A stretch of 64,000 bases of DNA from Candidatus Dechloromonas phosphorivorans. GTDB lineage: Bacteria; Pseudomonadota; Gammaproteobacteria; Burkholderiales; Rhodocyclaceae. The translations under genes and the position numbers were made by a program. The notes beneath the pieces are model-generated. The model ran no database searches, was not told where the DNA came from, and was given only the letters and a program-made list of their open reading frames with translations. Shown here piece by piece: positions 16,336 to 25,132 of the stretch; the first letter of the stretch is position 1; the number at the start of each line of letters is the position of its first letter. The stretch lies in assembly GCA_016721185.1 (NCBI GenBank), contig JADKIP010000012.1:310001-374000 (forward strand), written 5' to 3'.

Positions 16336-16739
16336 TCAGGTATCTTGACGGTGCGGCGGAGTTGCGCCATATCCGCTTCCAGCTCGGCTAAACTGGCGTG
16401 AAACATTTTGCTGGGTTGACTGGATTGACGCTTCAAGGAGCTAATCAAAAACAAGCCGCCGGCGATAAACATGGCTGCACAAATGCCAAAAATCAGCACC
16501 CGCTGCTCCCAAAACGCCAGCGCAAAGCAGATGACGGCCATGATCAAACCAACGGCCAGCAAAAAAGCCGCACCGATCGCCTTTGACCAAAGCGTCATGA
16601 GGCGAAACTTCTCCTCCTCCAGCTCGGTGACCAGCAGCTCGGCGCGCGTCTTGGCGATTGCGACGAGCGTCGCAATCATGCCCTTCATGGAGGAGAAGAG
16701 GCCGGCGCGGCGCTCTTCACCGCCGATTGGTGGCGTCAT
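16332..16739 (-). CDS. YqjE/holin-superfamily membrane protein
   Basis: 135 residues starting MTPPIGGEERRAGLFSSMKG. Two membrane helices (AIGAAFLLAVGLIMAVICFA near 67-86 and LIFGICAAMFIAGGLFLISS near 93-112) follow an amphipathic helix KTRAELLVTELEEEKFRLMT, matching the YqjE/phage holin III superfamily found after YqjD. ATG 16739 is the first ATG; a TTG at 16757 would overlap the preceding gene by 14 bases. Not evidence of a prophage: the neighbours are housekeeping genes. Confidence 0.72.
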   Translation of the reverse strand: MTPPIGGEERRAGLFSSMKGMIATLVAIAKTRAELLVTELEEEKFRLMTLWSKAIGAAFLLAVGLIMAVICFALAFWEQRVLIFGICAAMFIAGGLFLISSLKRQSSQPSKMFHASLAELEADMAQLRRTVKIPE

Positions 16740-16743
16740 CCGT

Positions 16744-17058
16744 TTAACGACGGCCAATCAGTACGCCAAGGGCGAGGCCCAGCGCAGCAGCAACCCCGAC
16801 AGCTTTCCATGGCTCTTCGTGCACGAAATCATCCGTCGCACGAGCGGCAGCCTTGGTCTTGTCGATAACGGCCACTTCGAGATCAATCAGGCGCTCCTTG
16901 GCATCACGCAGGCGCACACCCAAGCGCTCACGCAGATCGCCAACTTTTTCGCCGGCAGCACCGGCCGTTGCGCGCAGCAACTCTTCGGTATCGGAGATCA
17001 CGACACGCAGGTCAGAAACCAGCTTGTCTTTATTTGCGGTGGTGAATTGTTCAGACAT
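16744..17058 (-). CDS. DUF883 (YqjD/ElaB/YgaM family) protein
   Basis: 104 residues; inner-membrane protein whose family anchors ribosomes to the membrane in stationary phase. Long N-terminal helix (DKLVSDLRVVISDTEELLRA, GEKVGDLRERLGVRLRDAKE), the DDFVHEEPWKAVGVAA linker typical of DUF883, and a C-terminal anchor GLALGVLIGRR ending in two arginines. First gene of the four-gene minus-strand operon. Start ATG 17058 is preceded by an AAAGAGGTC-type ribosome site. Confidence 0.85.
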   Translation of the reverse strand: MSEQFTTANKDKLVSDLRVVISDTEELLRATAGAAGEKVGDLRERLGVRLRDAKERLIDLEVAVIDKTKAAARATDDFVHEEPWKAVGVAAALGLALGVLIGRR

Positions 17059-17120
17059 TTTTGACCTCTTTGATGACAGTTAAGCGAGAACGAGAAGATT
17101 AGCCCCTCTATGCAGCGAAA

Positions 17121-17918
17121 TCAATTCGCATTCTGCGGTACAGCAAATTCATAATCGATAATCAGTGGGGCGTGATCCGAGAAGCGCTCGGCCTTATAAA
17201 TTTCAGCTCTCTGCGCCGTCGTTGCAATCCCGGGCGTTGCGATCTGGTAATCAATTCGCCAGCCAACATTCTTGGCCCAGGCCTGGCCACGATTGCTCCA
17301 CCACGTGTAGGCATCGCCAGTCGTCGCCGGAAAGAGATGACGATAAACGTCAACCCAGCCCTGCTCAGCAAACACACGGCTTAACCAAGCCCGCTCTTCG
17401 GGTAAAAAGCCTGAGTTTTTCTGATTTGATTTCCAGTTTTTAAGGTCAATTTCCTGGTGGGCGATATTCCAATCGCCGCACAGTACGATTTCTCGACCTT
17501 CAGCCCGCAAGGCGAGCATCTGGGGGAAAAAGACATCAAGAAATCGAAATTTAGCCTCTTGACGCTCAGGTGACGATGAACCGGAAGGCAGATAGAGCGA
17601 AATCACCGAAAGGTTGCCAAAGTCGGCCCGAATATAACGCCCTTCCGCATCAAACTCCCCACCGTCAAAGCCCTCAAGCACCCGATCTGGCTTGTTGCGA
17701 CTCCAGATGCCAACACCGCTGTAACCCTTCTTTTCCGCACAGTGATAAAAAGCGTGCATGCCATCCGGCGCCAGCATTTCCGGCGACAAATCAGGTAACT
17801 GGGCCTTGAGTTCCTGCAAGCAGACGATATCGGCCTTTTGGTCGATAGCCCACGGCAGAACATTTTTGCTCCAGGCGGAGCGGATGCCATTGAGGTTCAG
17901 GGAGATGATGCGTAACAT
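17121..17918 (-). CDS. xth: Exodeoxyribonuclease III (xth family)
   Basis: AP endonuclease and 3'-5' exonuclease of base excision repair. 265 residues with the EEP-fold motifs: LNLNGIRSA at the start, CLQELKAQ near residue 34 (metal-binding Glu), GYSGVGIWSR near 65, the LCGDWNIAH motif near 146 and FSDHAPLIIDY near 247 with the catalytic Asp-His. It reads divergently from pyrE with only 47 bases between the start codons, so promoters must overlap. Confidence 0.92.
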   Translation of the reverse strand: MLRIISLNLNGIRSAWSKNVLPWAIDQKADIVCLQELKAQLPDLSPEMLAPDGMHAFYHCAEKKGYSGVGIWSRNKPDRVLEGFDGGEFDAEGRYIRADFGNLSVISLYLPSGSSSPERQEAKFRFLDVFFPQMLALRAEGREIVLCGDWNIAHQEIDLKNWKSNQKNSGFLPEERAWLSRVFAEQGWVDVYRHLFPATTGDAYTWWSNRGQAWAKNVGWRIDYQIATPGIATTAQRAEIYKAERFSDHAPLIIDYEFAVPQNAN

Positions 17919-17965
17919 TGTGTGAGCTTTGGTCTGAATTAACCGGCCATCAAGAATGGAAGAAT

Positions 17966-18607
17966 ATGGATTTTCGTCAAAACTTCATCGAATTTGCGCT
18001 TGCTTGCCAAGTGCTGCGCTTCGGCGAATTCAAAACCAAGGCCGGACGCCTCTCGCCTTATTTCTTTAATGCCGGATTATTCAATGATGGCGACTCACTG
18101 GGTCGCTTGGCAGAATTCTACGCCAAAGCTGCCGAAGCTGGCGGCATCCAGTTCGACATGCTTTTTGGCCCCGCCTACAAGGGCATTCCGCTAGTCGCTG
18201 CAATCAGCGTCGCACTGGCCCAGCGCGCTCAGAACTTTCCGTTCGCCTACAACCGCAAAGAAGCCAAGGACCATGGCGAAGGCGGCAGCATTGTCGGCGC
18301 CCCCCTCAAAGGCCGGGTTCTGATCGTTGATGATGTGATTTCCGCAGGCACCTCCGTCCGCGAATCGGTCGAACTCATCCGTGCCGCAGGCGCCACACCG
18401 GCAGGCGTACTAATCGCACTGGATCGCCAGGAGCGGGGTTTAGGCGAGCTTTCTGCGGTGCAGGAAGTGCAACGCGACTACAGCATTCCCGTTATCGCTG
18501 TCGCTGGCTTGGGGGATTTGATGGCCTACCTCGAACACCACCCGGAATTTGCCGCGCACCGTGCGGCAGTCGCTGATTATCGGGCGAAGTACGGCGTTGA
18601 TGCCTAG
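17966..18607 (+). CDS. pyrE: Orotate phosphoribosyltransferase
   Basis: Fifth step of pyrimidine synthesis: orotate plus PRPP to OMP. 213 residues; ATG 17966 (MDFRQNFIEFAL) is preferred over the upstream in-frame codon at 17918 because it matches the family N-terminus and has a GGAAGA ribosome site. Motifs: LKTKAGRLSPYFFNAG-type loop near 25, AYKGIPLVAA near 72, YNRKEAKDHGEGG near 98 and the PRPP motif VLIVDDVISAGTSVRES near 122-138. Overlaps the next gene by eight bases. Confidence 0.94.
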   Translation: MDFRQNFIEFALACQVLRFGEFKTKAGRLSPYFFNAGLFNDGDSLGRLAEFYAKAAEAGGIQFDMLFGPAYKGIPLVAAISVALAQRAQNFPFAYNRKEAKDHGEGGSIVGAPLKGRVLIVDDVISAGTSVRESVELIRAAGATPAGVLIALDRQERGLGELSAVQEVQRDYSIPVIAVAGLGDLMAYLEHHPEFAAHRAAVADYRAKYGVDA

Positions 18608-19262
18608 CCGATTGCTTTCCCTCGTGGTTTTGGCGCTTGCTGCCAGCCCGCTGTTCGCCGCCGGGGAATTCTATTGTTGCCCCGACGCAGCGTCCGGTCG
18701 CAGCATTTGTGGCGACACCCTGCCCGAACAGTGTCGGGGTCGGGCCTATCGCGTTATCGGCAACAGCGGCAACGTGATCAAGGAAGTCGGCCCGCCACTG
18801 TCAGCGGAACAAAAAGCGGAACAGGCCGCTGAAGCCCGGCGCAAGAAGCAAATTGATGATGCAGCTCGGGAACAGCGTTACAAGGATCAGGCCCTGCTCG
18901 ATACCTACGCCATGCCGCAAGATATCGATCTGGCACAAGGCAAGGCCGAAAGGGACGTAAATTTGGCGATTCAGGATACTCAAGCCAGAATCGATGAGGC
19001 TCGCGCCAAACGCAAAAAATTTGAGGCTGAAGCAGAGTTTTACAAGAAAAAACCCATGCCGGCCGACCTGGCGAAAGAGCTGCGTACGCTGGAGCACGAG
19101 ATCAAGATTCAGCAAGAATTACTGGAAGTCAAAAAACGGGAATTTGACACAATCAAGGCAAAATACGACGCCGACCGCAAGCGCTATTACGAGGTCACCA
19201 AGCGTCCGCCAACTGCTGCCCCAAGCAATGGGGCAGCCGCGCCAGCGTTGCGGCCGCGCTAA
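18600..19262 (+). CDS. Exported coiled-coil protein (DUF4124-like N-terminus)
   Basis: 220 residues; ATG 18600 overlaps the pyrE stop. Signal peptide MPSRLLSLVVLALAASPLFA, then a cysteine-containing stretch FYCCPDAASGRSICGDTLPEQC near 24-45, resembling the DUF4124 type of small periplasmic domain, followed by a long charged alpha-helical region (LSAEQKAEQAAEARRKK onward to ~200) that should form a coiled coil, and a Pro/Ala-rich tail. Probably periplasmic. Function unknown. Its stop abuts the end of the convergent gatB with no intergenic base. Confidence 0.72.
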   Translation: MPSRLLSLVVLALAASPLFAAGEFYCCPDAASGRSICGDTLPEQCRGRAYRVIGNSGNVIKEVGPPLSAEQKAEQAAEARRKKQIDDAAREQRYKDQALLDTYAMPQDIDLAQGKAERDVNLAIQDTQARIDEARAKRKKFEAEAEFYKKKPMPADLAKELRTLEHEIKIQQELLEVKKREFDTIKAKYDADRKRYYEVTKRPPTAAPSNGAAAPALRPR

Positions 19263-20717
19263 TCAACCAATCAGTTTTTTCCGCAGCAGATCATTGACCT
19301 GCTGCGGATTAGCCTTGCCCTTGGCGGCCTTCATGACCTGGCCGACCAGCGCATTGAAAGCTTTTTCCTTGCCCGCCCTGAATTCCGCAACATTTGCGGC
19401 GTTAGCAGCCAAGACCTCGTCGACCAGCGACTCAATGGCGCCACTATCCGTAATCTGCTTCAAGCCCTGTTTGTCGATAACCTCGTCAGCCGTTGCGCCT
19501 TCGCGATTCCACAGGGCATCAAAAACCCTCTTGGCAATGTTGTTGGAGATGGTGTTGTCAGCAATGCGCAGGAGCAATCCAGCCAGTTGGGCCGCAGTGA
19601 CCGGCGAGTCGGCAAGTTCCTTGCCTTCCTTGTTCAAACGGGCAGCCAGATCAACCATCACCCAGTTGGCGCAGGGCTTGGCGTTGGCTTTACCGGCGAT
19701 TGCTACGGTCGACTCGAAATAATCGGCCATTTCCGGGCTTGAGGTTAGGGCCGTAGCATCGTAACTGGACAAACCAAGATCATTGATGAAGCGGTCGCGC
19801 ATCTGCCGGGGCAGTTCGGGCAGTTCACTTTTCACCCGGGCAATCCAGTCGGCTGAAATGATCAGCGGCAGCAGATCGGGATCAGGGAAATAACGGTAAT
19901 CGTGAGCGTCTTCCTTGGTCCGCATGACGCGCGTCACGCCGTTATCCGGGTCGAACAGCACAGTGGCCTGCTGAATCTTGCGACCTTCCTCGATTTCGTT
20001 GATCTGCCACTGAATTTCGTAATCGATGGCTTCTTTGAGGAAACGGAAGGAGTTGAGATTCTTGATCTCGCGCCGTGTGCCTAATTCGGCTTGCCCCTTG
20101 GGCCGAACGGAAACGTTGGCATCGCAGCGGAAGGAGCCTTCCTGCATGTTGCCATCGCAAATACCGATCCAGCGCACCAGCGCATGCAACACCTTGGCGT
20201 AAGCCACCGCTTCGTCAGAAGAGCGCATATCAGGCTCGGTGACGATCTCCAGCAATGGCGTTCCGGCACGATTGAGATCGATACCGGATTTGCCATGGAA
20301 GTCTTCGTGCAGCGATTTCCCGGCATCCTCTTCCAAGTGGGCCCGCGTCAAATGCACTACTTTTTCGTAGGCCTTCTCACCCTGCCCCACCTGCAGCGTG
20401 ATGGCGCCGCCGACCACGACCGGCAGATCCATCTGGCTGATCTGATAACCCTTGGGCAAATCGGGATAAAAGTAGTTTTTACGAGCAAAGACTGATTTCG
20501 CTGCGACCTCGGCGCCAATGGCCAGACCAAAACGGATGGCACATTCGACGGCTTTTTTATTCAGCACCGGCAAAACACCGGGCAAAGCGAGGTCCACCGC
20601 GCAAGCCTGCGTATTCGGCGCCGCGCCAAAGGCGGTCGATGCGCCCGAGAAAATTTTAGAAACCGTCGCCAGTTGCGCGTGCGTTTCGATGCCAATCACT
20701 ACTTCCCACTGATTCAT
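19263..20717 (-). CDS. gatB: Aspartyl/glutamyl-tRNA amidotransferase subunit B
   Basis: Binds misacylated Glu-tRNA(Gln)/Asp-tRNA(Asn) and activates it for amidation by GatA. 484 residues: WEVVIGIETHAQL start, YPDLPKGYQISQ near 89, RAHLEEDAGKSLH near 124, IDLNRAGTPLLEIVTEPDM near 145, and GSFRCDANVSVRP near 197. C-terminal YqeY-like tail ends NPQQVNDLLRKKLIG. Third member of the gat set, but separated from gatA by a lipoprotein gene. Confidence 0.95.
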   Translation of the reverse strand: MNQWEVVIGIETHAQLATVSKIFSGASTAFGAAPNTQACAVDLALPGVLPVLNKKAVECAIRFGLAIGAEVAAKSVFARKNYFYPDLPKGYQISQMDLPVVVGGAITLQVGQGEKAYEKVVHLTRAHLEEDAGKSLHEDFHGKSGIDLNRAGTPLLEIVTEPDMRSSDEAVAYAKVLHALVRWIGICDGNMQEGSFRCDANVSVRPKGQAELGTRREIKNLNSFRFLKEAIDYEIQWQINEIEEGRKIQQATVLFDPDNGVTRVMRTKEDAHDYRYFPDPDLLPLIISADWIARVKSELPELPRQMRDRFINDLGLSSYDATALTSSPEMADYFESTVAIAGKANAKPCANWVMVDLAARLNKEGKELADSPVTAAQLAGLLLRIADNTISNNIAKRVFDALWNREGATADEVIDKQGLKQITDSGAIESLVDEVLAANAANVAEFRAGKEKAFNALVGQVMKAAKGKANPQQVNDLLRKKLIG

Positions 20718-20729
20718 AGCTCTATCCGT

Positions 20730-21269
20730 TCAGAAACAACGCCCTGATTTTGCCTCGACCATGATCGGCCAGAGGTAACTGAATGCATCCCGCTCGCAGG
20801 ATTTTGGGCAACTATTGAAGGCAATCGTCACCTTGTCGCCCTGCTCCCACATGCGCACCAGACAACCTGGCTCCTGCTTGTGCCGAAGTAAGGCCTGCGG
20901 CATTTTTTCCGCCTGCTCGAAGTCGCCAAGCTTGAAATTACAAGTCCCGTAACCCTTGATCGCAACCTGAGCGGTAAAGGTTTTAACCTCCGCCTCCTTG
21001 ACCAGCAAATCCAGCCGGGTTGCCGTACCGACGGCGTCCCGATGGGAACACTTGGAACGAACATTGAGCGGCCGGGTAGGTTGCGGTTTAAGCTTGCGAT
21101 TATTCAGATATTTCAGCGTCGAATTTTTGAATTTCGGCTCAGTCGTTGCCAATGCCTCTGGCTTTGCCGGCTCCGCCGCAATCTCCGCAGCGGGCTCAGG
21201 CGGCTTCTTGTCAAATTCGGCACACCCGGTCGCGCACAATACGAGCAGAAACGCCCACCGCCGCCACAT
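20730..21269 (-). CDS. Lipoprotein of unknown function inside the gat operon
   Basis: 179 residues with a signal peptide and lipobox (LLVLCATGCAEF, lipidated cysteine near residue 16), a Pro/Glu/Ala-rich linker (KKPPEPAAEIAAEPAKPEAL), then a domain with five cysteines (SKCSHRD, GTCNFK, PGCLVRM, NSCPKSCERDAF, GRCF). The C-terminal domain looks disulfide-stabilised. Two bases after gatA and 12 before gatB, so it is in the same transcript. I do not recognise a family. Association with tRNA amidation is positional only. Confidence 0.72.
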   Translation of the reverse strand: MWRRWAFLLVLCATGCAEFDKKPPEPAAEIAAEPAKPEALATTEPKFKNSTLKYLNNRKLKPQPTRPLNVRSKCSHRDAVGTATRLDLLVKEAEVKTFTAQVAIKGYGTCNFKLGDFEQAEKMPQALLRHKQEPGCLVRMWEQGDKVTIAFNSCPKSCERDAFSYLWPIMVEAKSGRCF

Positions 21270-21271
21270 GA

Positions 21272-22729
21272 CTACTCGATTCCGGCGGGCCGACGCTGAT
21301 GCCAGTCAGTCGCCTGCTGGTAGCGATGCGCCACATTGAGCAGTTGCGCCTCCGTGAAATAGTTGCCAATCAACTGCAAACCTACCGGCAAACCACCGAC
21401 AAATCCACAAGGCACCGACATGCCGGGCAAACCGGCCAGATTGACCGCGATGGTGTAAATATCCGACAGGTACATCTGCACGGGGTCAGCCGCTTTTTCG
21501 CCGAGTTTGAATGCAGTCGTCGGTGAAGTCGGCCCCATGATGACGTCACAATCCTTGAAGGCCTCGACGAAATCGTTGGCAATCAGGCGACGAATGCGTT
21601 GTGCCTGCAGGTAGTAAGCATCGTAATAACCGTGCGATAGCACATAGGCGCCGATCAGAATACGACGCTTGACCTCGGCACCGAAGCCCTGGGCGCGGCT
21701 CTTCATGTACATGTCGTCGAGGCTGCCGTACTCCGGAGCGCGATAGCCGTAACGCACACCGTCGAAACGCGACAGGTTGGAACTGGCTTCAGCCGGCGCG
21801 ATGACGTAATAGGCGGGTACGGAAAGGTGCGAATTGGGCAGCGAAACCTCAACTGTTGTGGCCCCCAGTTTTTCGTATTGCGCAATCGCCGCACGAACCG
21901 CAGCCATCACCTCGGCATCGCAACCCTCGCCGAAAAACTCTTTGGGCAAACCAATGCGCAAGCCGGCCAAGGGCTTTTCCAGATCACGCGAATAGTCTTC
22001 CAGCGGCCGGTCGAGCGAAGTCGAATCACGCTCGTCAAAGCCACTCATCGTATTCAAAAGCAAGGCGCAGTCCTCGGCGCTGGCCGCCATCGGGCCACCT
22101 TGATCCAGCGACGACGCAAAAGCGATCATGCCGTAACGCGAAACGACGCCATAAGTCGGCTTCAGGCCGGTGAGATTACACAGCGCTGCCGGTTGGCGAA
22201 TCGAGCCGCCAGTGTCGGTACCGGTCGCCGCAGGCGCCAGGCGCGCCGCGACGGCTGCAGCCGACCCACCGGAGGACCCACCAGGGACGCGGGCTTGATC
22301 CCAGGGATTTTTTACCGGGCCAAAGAATGAGGTTTCGTTCGACGAGCCCATGGCGAATTCGTCCATGTTCGTCTTGCCCAGCGACACCAAACCAGCCTCT
22401 GACTCCATCTTGCGAATCACTGTCGCATCGTAGGGCGACACGAAATTAGCCAGCATTTTTGAACCGCAAGTTGTTCGCCAGCCCTCAGCACAAAAAATAT
22501 CTTTCTGCGCAATCGGGATGCCCGTCAGCAAACCGGCGGTACCAGCGGCGATGCGAGCATCCGCAGCTTTAGCGGAATTCAGGCTTTTTTCGGCGTTGAC
22601 CGTAACAAAAGCGTTCAAGCTCGGATTGAGCCGGTCAATCCGGTCAAGGAATAGTTGCGTCAACTCAACGCTGGAGATCTGCTTCGCAGCCAGCGCCTGG
22701 GACAATTGCTTGAGACTGGCGTTGATCAT
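21272..22729 (-). CDS. gatA: Glutamyl-tRNA(Gln) amidotransferase subunit A
   Basis: Glutaminase subunit with the amidase signature. 485 residues: GLLTGIPIAQKDIFCAEG near 67 (catalytic Lys), GSSNETSFFGPVKNPWD near 128, VPGGSSGGSAAAVAAR near 149-164 (catalytic Ser-cisSer) and GTDTGGSIRQPA near 171. Overlaps gatC by four bases. Complete and normal length. Confidence 0.95.
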   Translation of the reverse strand: MINASLKQLSQALAAKQISSVELTQLFLDRIDRLNPSLNAFVTVNAEKSLNSAKAADARIAAGTAGLLTGIPIAQKDIFCAEGWRTTCGSKMLANFVSPYDATVIRKMESEAGLVSLGKTNMDEFAMGSSNETSFFGPVKNPWDQARVPGGSSGGSAAAVAARLAPAATGTDTGGSIRQPAALCNLTGLKPTYGVVSRYGMIAFASSLDQGGPMAASAEDCALLLNTMSGFDERDSTSLDRPLEDYSRDLEKPLAGLRIGLPKEFFGEGCDAEVMAAVRAAIAQYEKLGATTVEVSLPNSHLSVPAYYVIAPAEASSNLSRFDGVRYGYRAPEYGSLDDMYMKSRAQGFGAEVKRRILIGAYVLSHGYYDAYYLQAQRIRRLIANDFVEAFKDCDVIMGPTSPTTAFKLGEKAADPVQMYLSDIYTIAVNLAGLPGMSVPCGFVGGLPVGLQLIGNYFTEAQLLNVAHRYQQATDWHQRRPAGIE

Positions 22730-23013
22730 TCGATCACCTTCGGGACGAGATAGAGGCCGGCTTCGATTTCTGGCGCAACAGCCTGATACGCCGAACGACG
22801 ATCGACTTCCACCACAGCATCCTGACGCAGACGCTGGCTGAGATCCTGAGCGTGAGCCATCGGCTCGACGCCGCGGGTATCGACCGCCTGCATCTGCTCG
22901 ATCAATTGGAAGATACCGTTGAGATGGCCTTGGGTACTGAGCGCCTCGGCGTCGCTGATCTCAATACGAGCGAGATGGGCGATACGCTGGACCTGTTCTA
23001 GTGTGAGCGACAT
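22726..23013 (-). CDS. gatC: Glutamyl-tRNA(Gln) amidotransferase subunit C
   Basis: Small scaffold subunit linking GatA and GatB; 95 residues. Motifs: LEQVQRIAHLARIEISD at the N-terminus, NGIFQLIEQMQAVDTRGVEPMAHA in the middle and RRSAYQAVAPEIEAGLYLVPKVIE at the end, all as in the family. ATG 23013 is preferred to the TTG three codons earlier. Divergent from mreB across a 106-bp AT-rich gap that must hold both promoters. Confidence 0.93.
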   Translation of the reverse strand: MSLTLEQVQRIAHLARIEISDAEALSTQGHLNGIFQLIEQMQAVDTRGVEPMAHAQDLSQRLRQDAVVEVDRRSAYQAVAPEIEAGLYLVPKVIE

Positions 23014-23119
23014 GGGGAGCAAAGACTTATGCTGCGGTGCACAAAGTCTTAAAATGTAAAGCGTTCTAAGGTATCATAAAAGTTTTCCTGACCGCACCCC
23101 CCCCAACGCGGAGTTACAG

Positions 23120-24163
23120 ATGTTCGGTTTCCTAAGCAAATATTTCTCTAACGACCTCGCCATCGACCTTGGCACGGCTAATACGCTCATTTATGTGCGC
23201 GGCCGCGGCATTGTGCTCGACGAGCCGTCGGTAGTTTCCATCCGTCTTGAAGGCGGACCCAACGCGAAAAAAACTATCCAGGCCGTCGGTAAAGAAGCCA
23301 AGGATATGCTCGGCAAGGCACCCGGCAGTATTACGGTTATTCGCCCGATGAAAGACGGCGTGATCGCCGACTTCACCGTCACCGAGCAAATGCTCAAGCA
23401 ATTTATCAAAAAGGTGCATGACTCGAAGCTGTTCAGCCCGAGCCCGCGCATCATCATCTGCGTGCCCTCTGGCTCAACCCAGGTTGAACGCCGCGCCATC
23501 CGCGAATCCGCAATTGGTGCCGGTGCCAGTCAGGTTTATCTGATCGAAGAACCGATGGCTGCCGCCATTGGCGCCGGTCTACCGGTTTCCGACGCAACGG
23601 GTTCAATGGTTGTCGATATCGGCGGTGGCACCACTGAAGTCGGCGTCATCTCCCTCGGCGGCCTGGTCTATGCCGGCTCCGTCCGCGTCGGTGGCGACAA
23701 GCTCGATGAGGCGATCATGAGCTACATCAGCCGTAACTACGGCATGATGATTGGCGAAAATACCGCCGAGAAGATCAAGAAAAACATCGGCTCTGCCTTC
23801 CCGGGTGCCGAAGTCAAGGAAATGGAAGTCTCCGGCATCAACAAGGCTGAAGGTATTCCGCGCAAATTCACGATTTCCTCCAACGAAATTCTCGAAGCGC
23901 TGACCGATCCACTCAACCAGATCGTCTCCGCCGTGAAGTCCGCACTGGAAAAGACGCCGCCTGAACTGGGCGCCGACATTGCCGAAAAAGGCATGGTCCT
24001 GACCGGTGGCGGCGCACTGTTGCGTGATCTCGACCGTCTGCTGATGGAAGAAACCGGCCTGCCGGTAATTGTGGCTGACGAACCCTTGACCTGCGTTGCC
24101 CACGGTTGTGGCCTGGCGCTGGAAAAGATGGACAAGCTGGCCAGCATTTTCGCTTCGGATTAA
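23120..24163 (+). CDS. mreB: Rod-shape actin homologue MreB
   Basis: Cytoskeletal ATPase that guides lateral wall synthesis on the inner face of the membrane. 347 residues: amphipathic N-terminus MFGFLSKYFSNDLAIDLGTA with phosphate-1 loop DLGTANT, phosphate-2 VVDIGGGTTEVGVISLGG near 164, the adenosine motif TGGGALLRDLD near 292. First gene of the mreBCD-mrdA-rodA operon, 30 bases before mreC. Start ATG 23120 has GGAGTT upstream. Confidence 0.96.
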   Translation: MFGFLSKYFSNDLAIDLGTANTLIYVRGRGIVLDEPSVVSIRLEGGPNAKKTIQAVGKEAKDMLGKAPGSITVIRPMKDGVIADFTVTEQMLKQFIKKVHDSKLFSPSPRIIICVPSGSTQVERRAIRESAIGAGASQVYLIEEPMAAAIGAGLPVSDATGSMVVDIGGGTTEVGVISLGGLVYAGSVRVGGDKLDEAIMSYISRNYGMMIGENTAEKIKKNIGSAFPGAEVKEMEVSGINKAEGIPRKFTISSNEILEALTDPLNQIVSAVKSALEKTPPELGADIAEKGMVLTGGGALLRDLDRLLMEETGLPVIVADEPLTCVAHGCGLALEKMDKLASIFASD

Positions 24164-24193
24164 TTTCTTGGCGCAGTTTAAGGGCTGATCGCG

Positions 24194-25132
24194 ATGGCTG
24201 GCATCAATCACGCTCCGCCTCCGTTCTTCAAGCAAGGGCCAGCACCGCTGGCCCTTCTGATTTTCTATATCGCCATTTCTCTGGCGCTGTTCGTCGTCGA
24301 CCTGCGTTTCCGTAGCCTGGAATTACTGCGCCAAAGCGTCGCCCTGATCGTCGATCCTGTACAACGGATCGCGCAAACGCCGGGCAGCCTGGTTGATCAC
24401 GCGGCCACCTACCTGCAAGGGCTGCACAACCTGCAGCAAGAAAACAGCCAACTCAAACACGCCCAACTCAATACGGCACCCAACCTGCAACGACTCGCCC
24501 AACTCGAAGCGGAAAACGAGCGGCTACGCAAGTTACTCTCGGTCAATGAGCGCGAGAAAGCCAATGGTCAGGTCGCCCAGATTCTCTACACTGCGCGCGA
24601 TCCTTTTTCGCGCAAAGTGATTGTCGACAAGGGGCAGCAATCCGGCATCGTTGCCGGTCAGCCGGCGATTGACGAAACTGGCGTCGTTGGCCAGGTGACG
24701 CGCGTATTCCCTTTTTCCGCCGAAATCACGCTGATTACCGACAAGGATCAGGCGGTACCGGTCCAGATCGTGCGTAGCGGTCAGCGCTCGGTTGTCTTCG
24801 GCCTCGGCAACGGCCAGCTCGAACTACGTTACATGCCGGCCAATGCGGATGTTCAGGTCGGTGACATTCTGGTCACTTCAGGGCTGGACGGCGTTTATCT
24901 GCCCGGCTTCCCGGTCGCCAAGGTGGTGAATATCGAACGTGACAGCGCCTATTCCTTCGCCCGGATATTTTGTGTGCCGGTAGCCGGTGTCGAAAATTTC
25001 GGCGAAATCATGGTGCTAAACCCACGCCTGCCTTTACCCGAAGCACCGCCGGAATCAGTGGGTCGCGGTAGTGACAGCGGCGAGAAAAACGGCCAACGTC
25101 CGAAGAAAAAACGGGCGGCGAAAGGAAACTGA
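24194..25132 (+). CDS. mreC: Rod-shape protein MreC
   Basis: Periplasmic scaffold of the elongasome that activates PBP2-RodA. 312 residues: one N-terminal membrane helix (LLIFYIAISLALFVVDLRF near 21-40), coiled coil (about 70-115, with LQQENSQLKHAQL and LAQLEAENERLRKLL), then the beta-barrel MreC core (residues 125-265: DPFSRKVIVDKGQQSGI, GLDGVYLPGFPVAKV). The basic C-terminal tail RPKKKRAAKGN is not conserved. ATG 24194; overlaps mreD by one base. Confidence 0.94.
   Translation: MAGINHAPPPFFKQGPAPLALLIFYIAISLALFVVDLRFRSLELLRQSVALIVDPVQRIAQTPGSLVDHAATYLQGLHNLQQENSQLKHAQLNTAPNLQRLAQLEAENERLRKLLSVNEREKANGQVAQILYTARDPFSRKVIVDKGQQSGIVAGQPAIDETGVVGQVTRVFPFSAEITLITDKDQAVPVQIVRSGQRSVVFGLGNGQLELRYMPANADVQVGDILVTSGLDGVYLPGFPVAKVVNIERDSAYSFARIFCVPVAGVENFGEIMVLNPRLPLPEAPPESVGRGSDSGEKNGQRPKKKRAAKGN

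Noticed and set aside
16332..16739. Holin-like protein as sign of a prophage
   Set aside because: The YqjE family shares the holin superfamily fold but sits in a chromosomal YqjD-type operon; no phage genes are near.
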